The notes under the pieces: model-generated
Database searches by the model: none
Seen by the model: only the letters and a program-made list of their open reading frames with translations
What the model was told of the DNA's origin: nothing
In this document: positions 24,101 to 36,100 of the stretch, piece by piece
Layout of the letters: each line of letters begins with the position of its first letter
How positions within the stretch are numbered: the stretch's first letter is position 1
DNA from: Acorus gramineus
Taxonomy: Eukaryota > Streptophyta > Magnoliopsida > Acorales > Acoraceae
Reading direction: 5' to 3'
Assembly (NCBI GenBank): GCA_030737835.1
Contig: CM060854.1
Span: 8,008,860 to 8,072,859 of the forward strand
Length of the DNA: 64,000 nt
Position numbers and translations under genes: made by a program

Positions 24101-27100
24101 AATTCTTTGGGATAATGTAACAAAGAGTAGAGAATCTGTCAGTGCACTAGGAACACAAACTATGGTGGGGCATGATAAATATTTTATATTTATAGTTATT
24201 ATGAGGAAGTTATTGGGTTAATTTTACGTACATCCTCTGCTCATGTGATTGATTTTGATTATCAAGAAAAAAAATTGTATTTTGATATGAGAAATGCGCG
24301 TCTTCTATATTTTCGTGTTCCTTATAAAAATTAAGTTAATATGACAATAAAAAAATTATATACCTATTGATATATGTTACGTTCTATCTAGAAAATTTTT
24401 CCTGTATTTTCCTTGTCCTTTTTCATTGCAGTCATTCCTTGTCTTTCTAACTTCCTTTAAAAATATATGCAGGGTTTGGGCATCCCCTTTGATATAGCAT
24501 CCTATAATATACTCTTGAAGGCGTGCTATGTTGCTAAAAGAATTGATTTGGCCCAAGATATATACGAGGAGGTTAAACATTTGGCATCAAGAAGGGTCCT
24601 CCATTTGGATGTCATAACGTACAGCACAATGATAAAGGTCTCTTTCGTTGCCTTTGGTGAATTTCCTTATTAAAAGTCCATCCTTTTGATTAATAAATAT
24701 TAACTTCTTACTAAATATCTTTTAAGTGAATCTGCACATTATGTTTAGTAGTCTGCTTGTGAAATTTCCATTTTTATTGCTAGGTGTTTGCAGAAGCTAA
24801 AATGTTACAAATGGCATTTCATGTTAAAGAAGACATGCTCAATGCTGGTGTTTGTCCTAATATCATTACATGGTCATCTTTGATTGATGCATGTGCCAGT
24901 AGAGGACTAGTGGATAAGGCTATTCAAGTGTTTGATGAAATGCTTTCGACTGGTTGTGCACCTAATTCACAATGTTGCAACATTCTTCTTTCTGCCTGTG
25001 TTCAATCGTATCAGTATGATAGAGCTTTTCGTCTTTTTTATTCCTGGCAAGAAGCCGGTTTTGAGGTTAATCATACCAAAAAGGCCCAAGTATATAGAAA
25101 TGTTGAAATGGGTGCAGTTTCTGCAAATGACACACGTGTAAATTGTGTGAACAGTTATGTTAATGATACTCATCACTTTCGAGGCTTGACTAAGGTGGTT
25201 TCTTTTAAACCCACTGTTGCTACATACAACATTTTGATGAAGGCCTGTGGTAGTGACTATTACCGTGCGAGAGCTATAATGGATGAAATGAGAATGGTTG
25301 GACTTTCTCCAAATCACATAAGTTGGTCGACTCTAATTGATATATGTGGAAGCTCACATAATATGAAGGGCGCGATGCAGGTACATAATTTTAAAACATT
25401 GCTTATTGTTGTGATGCGCAATTTCTCATTATGTGTATTTGTTTTGTTATGAAGTCATTTAAAACTATGCGGGATGTTGGAATCAAACCTGATGTTGTTG
25501 CGTATACCACGGCAATCAAGGTTTGCTTCTTCTCACTGGGCCTTCATGCCTTTACTATTTGTCATTTTTTACTAGCAGATGATATTGTTGAATTATCTCT
25601 TTCTATCTCTGCCATTGGCCAATTTGAGTAGGGTTACTGTATTATTTATATTTTCTTTATGTAATATGATTGAATTCAAATGTCCATATGTAGGCTTGTG
25701 TTAAGAGCAAGGACTCCATTTCTGCATTTTCTTTATTTGAGGAAATGAAAAGGCACCAATTGCAGCCCAATTTGGTGAGTTTTTTATTTGATGCATTATT
25801 TCTAATATATGGGAGGCATTGTTGTGTATGTTTTGAAGTTGCAATATAGTGGAAAGTTTTATTTGATGGTAATTATTGTGAACTATATCAATGTCTATAT
25901 ATAGAAATAAATGGGATTTTTTTAAATTTGAGAATTGCCAAGTTTTGTATGTTGGCCAATATGTTTTCTATACTTCTTTGTTCAGAATGGATGTTTTTCG
26001 AAGTAATGGAGTGATGACTGGGGGGGGCGCAATGGTGTGGTGACGGAGGGAGAGAGGTGGCGTCTGAGGGGAGTAGTGGAAGAGGAAGCCGCAGGAGGTT
26101 TGTTTTCTCTGTTTAGGGAGGGGTCATTGGGCCTTGGAGGGTTGGGACCCTCCTAGATGCTGGGAATGCTCGATGTGGGGGTGGGGGGGGTGAGGGTGGT
26201 TGGGGCACAAGAGAATGAATTACCGGAGGCAGAGAGAGGGGGTGGCAGAGACCCATCAATTGAGGGGCGCGATGAGAGGAAGGGAAATAGTGCCCCAGGA
26301 CTCGGAGAGCAGGACAGAGGAGAGGGTGGTGGATATCAATTGATCAGCGTGCCCATAGGGAAGCTCGATAGAATAAAAGTGTCCTAATGGAATGACGCGG
26401 AAAGCGAAGGATGATTGACCTGTGAAGACATTGAGGGGGGGTCTCCAGAGGTGTTGCAGAGGAATCCAATTATGGGAGGTCTGGAGGTTAGGTACCCTGC
26501 AGGGCGATCGTTTATCTTCCGTCAGTGGCTTCAAAGAATCTCTTGCTCTTCGAAGGGTCCTTGCAAGTGAAAGTGGGAGAGGCGTTCTTCCCCTGAGAGT
26601 ACTGGTCGGGGTTGTTTGAGGAGAAGGGGAGTCAGCTAGTGTTTGAATTTCGAGGCTTCCCTCTTCTTTGGAGAGCGAAGGAGGTGATTAGGAGGTTGGT
26701 GGAACCTTTGGGTCATTTGACTTCCTTCTTGGAGGATGTCTGGTCACCATATCTTTTTCCACCGGACAGAGCGGTGCTGTGGTGGTTGGATGGGAGATTC
26801 CCCCGACCGGCCATGATGGCCCACCTTGGAGGGACAACTCCACAGATCTATTGCGGAAGTCGTGAGAGCCCCCTCCCCGAATCAAAATATTCTGCCGCTT
26901 TTCCATTAATAAGAACTGACACGCGAACCGCATCGATGCATCTCTTCAATGACCAACGCCACTTAGGTGAGAATCCATAATCTTCCTCCACTTTCCAAGA
27001 GGAAATCCTAACGAATGGAATCATATGCTTTCTCAAAGTCTATATTGAGGAAGGCGATCGCAGGCGACCTTTGGCAAATGAAGTGAAGTGAGGAAATGTG

Positions 27101-30100
27101 CCATAATTAATAAAGGTAGGGGTCCGCTCTTCATCCTGAAGCTGACGGTGTGGATGGACTGGGAATGCTTTGCCCAGTTGAGAGAGAAGTAAAATGGGTA
27201 ACAAACGATGCCGCGGTGAATATGTACACAGGCCCTATACACACCGCCCGTCACACCCTGGGAATAGGTTTCGCCCGCGTGCTTGCAAAGAAAGCCTTTC
27301 AGCCAGTCTTCTATGTGCCCGACGACGCATTCTTGTGCGATAAACAAGAACCAAACATAATGAATTTGTTGCCTATGAGATTTTGAATTTTACTCTGTAT
27401 TTGTGATTGTGTAAGATTATTGAACTAGATCTTAAATGGGTAACAAAGGATGCTGTAAGCAAGAACCAAACATAATGAATTGGTTGCCATGAGATTTTGA
27501 ATTTTACTATGTAAATCGTGTATGATTATTGAACTAGATCTTCCTCTGAAACTGATGCCCGGTTTAACTTGCATAAATCAATCAAAATCTGCAATTTGAC
27601 TTTTCAGGTGACATATAATACTCTTCTAAGAGCTCGTAGCCAATACGGATCATTACATGAAATTCGGCAATGCCTTTCTGTATATCAAGATATGCGGAGT
27701 GCAGGGTATGTTGAACATAAGCTCTTGTATGCATTTATTTTGTTGAACGACCGGTTTATGATATCCTGGGAATCTTTTTTTTTCTTCACACAAATGAATG
27801 ACCTACTATGATTTCTGTGAAATGAAGGTTCATTTTCAATGATGACCTATAAAGCCTCAAATAGTCATTTATAATTCATCTCGTGGACTTTCTTGAAGGG
27901 GAAAAATCAGACTGTGCTTGAAAGAGCATAAATCATTTAATCATTTTTCTCATTGAAAATCCATCTGAAACCCTAAAGGCACATAGGTCATGCCCTCCTT
28001 TGCATGCTTTTGAGTTTTGTCAAGTGAAACAAATGTTGCCCACATATTTGCTTTTTTTGAACTAAATTTAGACTCTGTAAAAGACTTCCGTAAGCAGTAT
28101 TTGTGTTGCAATTCAACTCTGCAGCAGTCAATTAAAACTTAAATGGCTAAAGTAGACCCAAAGACTTGATTTCTGCTCAACTTGGACCAATATTTGACCA
28201 AGAATGTATTGCCATAAAAGTAGTAGTAAAACATAGTTGGCGGCCGCCAGAACATTTGTGGAGTCAAATTATAATGATGACTTTTATGGTTGACCAGTTT
28301 CTAAACTATTATTGGCATGATTGATATGAGTTGGTGCTATATCCTGATGCATCACTCTCTCCAACTTTATTCCACATTATACCACCAAGGCCTTGTTAGC
28401 CACCTCATTTTGACCATTGCCTCTAGAAAACATAGGCAATACTGTATTGTAGTTTAGTGCCCATACACATTCTGATCTAAATTGAATATATGGTTGTTTT
28501 GATTTTTTATTATTTTATCTAGTCAATTAGTTAGTGGTTTTTTGTTTATGTAACCATAGATTTTATTTATGAATTTGAAAATAAGTTTTTACTGTGTGTT
28601 AGGATTAAGAGTTGTTAGATTGTCAGGAATTTTTTTTTCTTCTATCGGAGGTCTGCCAAACCCTTCGAGGCAAGGACTAATCCCCCGGGTCATTGTCAGG
28701 AAGATATTGGTTGTTAAGGTGATTAATAAATATATTGGTTTATTGATAGTGGTTGGAGAGCTAACATAAAAACACCACTGGAATCATCCATATTATAAAA
28801 TAGCTGTACCAGGGAGCAATTTTCACCAAGTGCTCATGGAGTGAGAGCAATACATGAAAAAATTATGCTTACTTTGGACAGAAACCAAAGCTTAAGAATA
28901 AGAAAGTTAGTCTGGCCAAGACACAGAGACCAATCAAAATTTAGGCACCGTTGGTGAAGCGTTGCCGGGGTGTTTGCATTTGCGTTCGCGGACACCAGCT
29001 GACGCGAGCTCCCAACCAAACGGAGAACACAGTGTTTGCATTTTAAGCAATGGTTGGCGGTGCATGTGTTGTTTTCACCAGGTTCTCAAACACAATGAAA
29101 CAATGCTTTCCGGAACGCCGGGTGAGTCGGCGGACGCAGCCTCCCACACCGCTCCGCCAAACGGGGCCTTAGTTATGTAAAAACGACACAATGGTTGAAT
29201 ACTGGAATATTTGACTGAGGGGAGATACCAACTAATATTGGACCAGAGTGGGACTCAAAACATGAGGTAACTTATCTACTAGGAACCATCATAACTTAAC
29301 TTTTTGTTAGGTCAATTCTTTTTGCCAAAGTCTAAACTTTCCCCCCCCTAAGTAGCCTGACGATGGAGCCTAGATCCAGCTTACTCTTTGCTTGTTCGAT
29401 TAAACTGATTTTATCCATATATAACGCCAGGCTTGGTATTCCTTTATATTTTTTCTTAGTGAATATCATCAATGTTATGAATAGATGGCATGGATGGTCG
29501 TAATAAAAGAATTTGTAGCTACAATGAAGTATGCCCTATCAATGCTTAAAAGCGATATCTGAATGAACGATAAATTCCTAATGATGTTTGTAAAGTAAGA
29601 ATTGTGGTGGGAAGATTCTACCTTGGATTCTAAGCATACAATATAGAGATTTGCCAAGGAAAGCTTTTTACGTATAGAGCTGAAGAGAAAAAGAATTGGA
29701 GATTGTACTCGTACATGATTTAGGGCTACAATTGATGGACACTGCTAGAGATAATACAATGTCATATGTTTCAAAAAGCATAAATTTAACAATTTTTTTT
29801 ATACATCTGGTTAAAATGTGGCTCAATAAATCGTATGCCACTATTTTAATCCACTCTGGCTTGGATGTGATTATACCAACACTAATGCACTAGATCCCAT
29901 TAGAACTTTGAAGTTAAACATGCTTGGTCAAGAGTAGTACTAGGATGGGTGGAACTGGGAAGTCCTCGTGTTGCACCCCAAAATCTTTACCTCAGACCCC
30001 CACCTTGTGAAGAAATGAAAATTAGAGTTGGACCTTGATCAGTATAGTCATCTTAAAATTAATAAACAGGTGTATGCCTTGCGCGAGTCCATCCAACCCT

Positions 30101-33100
30101 TTGCTGTTCTCTGATAATTAATCTTGCCTTTCTCACAGCTGGTGTTAGAGGACAGTTGAGTATTTAGGGACGATCAATTAATTATGAAAAATCTTATTTA
30201 CAAATTTGAATATTTTTCTTCCCTAAAGAAGTTAACATCATAATCTGAGTTCCCCAAGATTCTCAATTCCATGCAGCGAGATACTTAAAAAAAATATACG
30301 GAGAAAGGATAAATGTATCCCACATTCCCACTAGGGCACATCTTCAAACTAAACAATATACAAAAGAGATTCACAGATATCGGATTATATATCATATGGT
30401 TACACTGCTATCAGGTATATAATATGAAATGCCTTTGCAGGTTTTCCAAAACCTGGTTATATATATAAATATAATTTTTTGAATGCAGGTATAATCCTAA
30501 TGATTACTATTTAAAGGAGCTAATAGAGGAGTGGTGTGAAGAAGTAATCATCACGAATGATAAAAGGAAAAGCTTACCAGGTCCTATTCGACAGTGTAAT
30601 GAACCTGGTGCTTATGAAACCCAAAGCTTGCTTCTTGAAAAAGTTGCAGTGTATTTGCAAAAGGATGTTGTTGATCATTGTATAATTGATGTACGAGGGC
30701 TTTCAAAGGTAAAGCTTTGTTTGTATTATCTTATTGTTGTGATTCATGTAACAAGTATATGTCACTTGAATAAACATGGGTTCTGTTAGACTATTATGAC
30801 TTATAGTGGTGTTGAGTACTAATAATATCTTGACTACTTATATATTCATAACCAAAGTTGGGCCTTTCTAGGTACCTCATACGCTGGGCTAGGTCAATTG
30901 GATCTTGACTACTTATATATGCACTTAGTTTATAATGCTGTAGAATACTAATAATATCTTGACGACTTATATATTCATAACCAAAGTTGGGCCTTTCTAG
31001 GTACCTCATACGCTGGGTTGGGTCAATTGGATCTTGACTACTTATATATGCACCTAGATTATAGTGCTGTAGAATACTAATAATATCTTGACTACTTATA
31101 TATTCATAATCAAGGTTCGGCCTTTCTAGTTACCTCATACGCTGGGTGAGGTCAATTGGATCTAACACGCCACCATCTCAATTGACATCTTGACAATGCA
31201 CTCTGCACAATGTCACCTAAGATTTTATCCTTGTTGTGGAGCCTATGTAACTTCCCTTTGTTTTTTATATTCAACCCCTCCTTGTGTGATATTATTTAGC
31301 TTCACCCTGTTTTCTGTAGGAATTGAGCCTGAACCCCCTCTTGGGATTTGAACACTCGAGATTCTGATGTCAATTGCTATGATTTTAGCTAATGTATCAA
31401 ATGCCCCTTGCTGATGATGAATGTAAAACTAAAAATCTTATCCACTTAGGTTCCACACCCCGAGTCAGGCCTTTCTAGATCCCTTACCTTAGGATGTTAT
31501 AGCTCAATTGGGTCAACCAAGGGTATGACCTATATAGGCTAATAGGCCCAATTTAGGGAATGAGATCTAGGTGGTTAAGATCCTGTCTCTCTGCACCACT
31601 TTCAGCCAAGCACTTTTTGGTGGAGTTCAGATCCTTTGTTATAAAGGTGAAATAATAGGCCCAATTTAGGGAATGAGATCTAGGTGGTTAAGATCCTGTC
31701 TCTCTGCACCACTTTCAGCTAAGTGCTTTTTGGTGGAGTTCAGATCCTTTGTTATAAAGGTGAAATAAACAACAAATGTGATCTATGAATGAGTGTCGGT
31801 TAACATTTTATGGGAACGAAATGGAGCATCAAAGCAGCGTAAAAACTAAAAAAAAAGAAGAAAAAATTGTAAAAATAATCCTCCATTACTTTTTATTAAA
31901 TAGACATGACCCATTATTTAATCAATAGATTTGTGTTTTTAAGAACATATTCACGCAAATTGTCATGAAAACACTTAAATAATTAGTACCAGAACTCTTT
32001 TTTTTTATTATTATAAATTTCATTGCTATATGATTTTCTGATGTACAGTACATGAATATTAGGATTCAGTGATATTGTGATTCATGTTTGGGCATCTAAT
32101 GGATGTTACAAATTGGAAGGATTTACCTGGCAATGAGGATTTTTCTAAAGAATTTCATGTTCAGTCATTTTTTAAAATTTATAAATCCTTAGAGTGAGAC
32201 CTTTTTTTTTTGTTGGATTCATTCTTTAGAGAGAAATTTTTTTTGGTCCAATCTTTAGCATTTATTTTGCAATATTTATTTATTTGTTAAAGAAAGATTG
32301 GGCAACCATGTTAAAATGGCGCACCTTGAACACAAAAAAAAAAAAAAAACGAGGGGTCTCCAATTACAAAAGAAAAGATAACATGAAAGCCAAAAGAAAG
32401 CAATAGAGCCCTATGCCCAATACAACAAGATCATTTACTCTTTCCACTTTAACCCCATGACATCAGAAACTACATATGTTTGAAATTCCTTAGAATTTTA
32501 CTTTTTTTTTAATTGAAGATTGGTTATAACTATTATTAAAACTGCAGTACATAGCCAGAGAGCCTTAGAGGAAAAAGGGGGGAAAAAACCCCCAGGCATG
32601 TTCCTGAGAATGTTAGTTAGTTCCCATTAAAATTGGAAAGATTTACATGGCAATGAGGATTTTCTGAAGAATTTCATGTTCAATCATTTTTTCTGAAGGA
32701 AAAAATGCATATCACTCCCTGAAAAATTGTGGATATCCAGATCGATCTCTCATTTTCCATACAAAAATGAGGGAAAAAAACTTCTGTCTATCAAATGTTT
32801 GATGAAATGTTTGTGTGATCACAACACATGACAACAGGTCCAAGTCATGTACGAGATCTAAGTGTAAGATCCTAGCTTTCTGCACACTATCATATCGGTA
32901 CTTTTTTGTATTGGCTATGGTCTGATGGTCATAATGTAAATCAACTAAAACAGCAGTTTATTCTCTCTTGTACAACAGAATGAAACCTGGTGAATCAACA
33001 GATTGAACCGTATGCACCAGATTAACGACTATTTATTCATTTATCTCTGTGACTGACTTTATCGATGCTATCTATGAATGATGGCCTCTTTCACCAGTTA

Positions 33101-36100
33101 ACTGGTTTTAACTCTTTCTTGTTATATGCTGACAGGTTGAAGCACGGATAGTTGTTCTTTCAGTTCTTCGGATGATCAAAGAGCGGAACATTCTAGGTCA
33201 GTATACTTTTCAGATCTTTGGATGTCCACATAAATATGCTTTTGAGAAAAAATGATAATCTTTTGTTATGTTAATTATTTGCTACTCATATATCATGCTA
33301 ATTCCAACTATATTTTGCTGGTTGCGGCTTAAATACAGGGATAGGCTACTATACTATGCATCCATTTATATATATTCCAAATCGAGTAAAAAGTGCTAAA
33401 AGGATGTTTGAAGAAAATTGTAAAAGCACAGGGAATGATTATGACTAATTTTTCCCAGACCGGCATTGACAAATAAGCACTTGGAATTTGATATCCATAA
33501 AAATGGGAGATAATAAATCTATATTGGCGATATCATCATTGGTTGCAAAACCCTTATCCTATATAGTGTGCTGACCAAATTTAGCAACTTAGGTATGAGG
33601 GAATGGGAATTGTGAAACAAATAAAAAATTTCAACTATATTTAAAAAAATGTAAAGTTATATCTACTTAGCTACCATGGTGTGGAAAGTGTGGCATGTTT
33701 CTTTCTTTCGTTTTAATTTCTATTTTTTTCAATTCTGATCTCATGAGGATAAGGCCTTCAATGAAGATTAGGAGGGATATCATGTAGACATCCTATCGGG
33801 ATACTGGAGTAACAGGTTTTGGAAGGCATGTCTATAGCCTTGTCAGTTGTCACCGGTTTGGAATTTAGATTAATTTGGCAAGGACAAAAGTTTTCAGGTT
33901 AAGGCCTATAACTCAGGTTAAGTTCAGAAAAATTCGGGAATAGTTCGTAAAAAATTTAAAAGTTATAAAGATTATGACATGCAGAATCACTGATATTCAA
34001 TTAAATCCTCATAATTTTTGAATTTAGGCAAAATCATTAAAATCCAAATTTAAAATCTGGCAAGCAAATCCTAGTTGAGCATTTTTTTTCCCTTTTAATT
34101 TTCAGTATGTTGCAGAAGTAAAATACATATGATGTATTTAATATATATTCAATTTGTTTAGTACATGAATTAATGAAGGAGACATGTATTGCTCATGGGA
34201 CATGATTTGAACGAGAATTAAACTTTCAATGAAAAGTGTACAATTATTACGTGGGGAGCATTATGTAATAGGGATCTATTGTACAGGTATGTTATTTTCT
34301 AATCCAAAGTTTCATGTGTGGCACCGTTTATTCAAGTGCTTCAGGATCGTATCAAATGAAAATAATGGATTGATTCGGTATAATTCAGTCTGATTATTAA
34401 CAGCTTGCTCTGCTCTTTAGGTATTTGGTAGGATTTTCTTGAAATTTTCAAGTTTTTTAAATTGTTATGTAACCTAAATGCCTTTTTTTTTTTTATGTTA
34501 AAACACTGATAGGATGTTCTGAAAACTAGTATTATTATGTCTGATCCCTAGTAATATATCTTATCCCTTTGCAGATGGATAATATATAAAATAATAAATG
34601 TCTGATAGGAGTAAACCATAAAAATTCCTTTTTTTGGACATCCTGGGGTTAGCTTGAATGGCTTTTTTTTTTTGGTTAAAGATTCTTTGGTTTCTCTCTT
34701 TCCAAATGGTCCAAATGGTAGCTGTGAAACAGCTTTTGAAATGTTGCCCCTTACCTCTATAGACTGTCATGGTCTATTTAGCTTTCCTTCAACAATAAAG
34801 GCTTTATTGTTGTTCTTTGGTTGTTTGTTCTTCTTCTTCCTTATTAAACCCCATATTAGGCATCTTGACTTTCGTGGTTGTAGGATAACTCATATGTGAT
34901 ATATGTTGATGAGGAGTTTCTCATGAATGTTGTACAAAACGACATGTGGTGACTTGTATGGAGCCATCTGTTTTGCAATTATGCTTGGATGAATTTTCAT
35001 GTCCATTTTCTTAAGCTAGGGTCTTCTTCCATGACCTGTGCATTCTATTTTTTTAATTTCTTCATTGCATTTGTTCATATATATCAAATATTAAATATTT
35101 TCATTATATAAAGACATATAATACATGTAGTTGTACACCCAATTGACTGTATGCTGCATCAAGATGAATTACCTCATCTTTTTCACCGTCTAAATCACCA
35201 TGAAGTGTTTAGTTTAAATGAAAAGTGCTCTATTTCAACTGCCATGTCTGGGTGAGAATTATGGTCAAGTGTCTAGGGTGGAAGTACACCACCATTCCTA
35301 TCCTTTTCTTTTCCTAGGTAGTTTTACGGTCATAGATGTACGTTTGCATATGGCAGGTTTGCCAGTATCTATTTTTTCCTCCTCCGCTATCTTTACTGAT
35401 GAGACTTTTCTACATCGGTCGTTTTCTGGTTTGAGGTAGAGTAGCTTCTTCTCCCCTGCAGGAAGGGTATGGTCTTGACAACTGTACTTCTGTTGGTCAT
35501 TTTTAATTAGGTTTAATCATTACCTGGACCTTTGGCCATGGAGAGGGCTTTGTCCTTTGCCTAGTAAAGAATGGCTTACATAATTTTCACTTCCATTTTG
35601 GCTTGAAAATCATTAATTACAGTTAGTCATGACCAGGGTCATTTTATGTGATTGTATACTAAATTGGATTTTCTCCTTTCCATATCTTCATTTACTCCAC
35701 CTGCTGTGTGTGATATATATCAGCAGGTTCACCCTATAATATATGATTCATCACATAGAACTCAACTTCAGATTTTCTGTGGTATATGCAACTTATGACC
35801 CAAAGCTAATTTTTTTGGCTCTCTTTTGTAGGACACCCACACCCTGTCAAAGATGACATGACTATCATAATAGGCGATGGTAAAAAAGGATCGACTGTCG
35901 CAGACCACGAGATTGAGGTGGAACATGCAATCTTCCAAGTTTTACAGGACACGTTGGGTCTAGTGGTATTGTCCGGGCCCCCTCAGTCACCTGGGAGCGA
36001 TCTTGAAAACAGCGCACTGCACAACAATGAATCTTTTGCCAGGAAACCACAGCACCTAACACGATTGAAGGTCACTAAAGAATCATTGCACCATTGGCTA

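Noticed and set aside
29863..29979. Functional 5S rRNA gene
   Set aside because: Multiple transitions, a small internal loss and its position inside an LTR point to a Cassandra element.
30794..31009. Minus-strand ORF with an internally repeated peptide
   Set aside because: Produced by the 129-bp tandem repeat, whose length is a multiple of three.
30818..31768. CRISPR-like array suggested by regular repeats
   Set aside because: The repeats are tandem with no unique spacers, in a plant intron.
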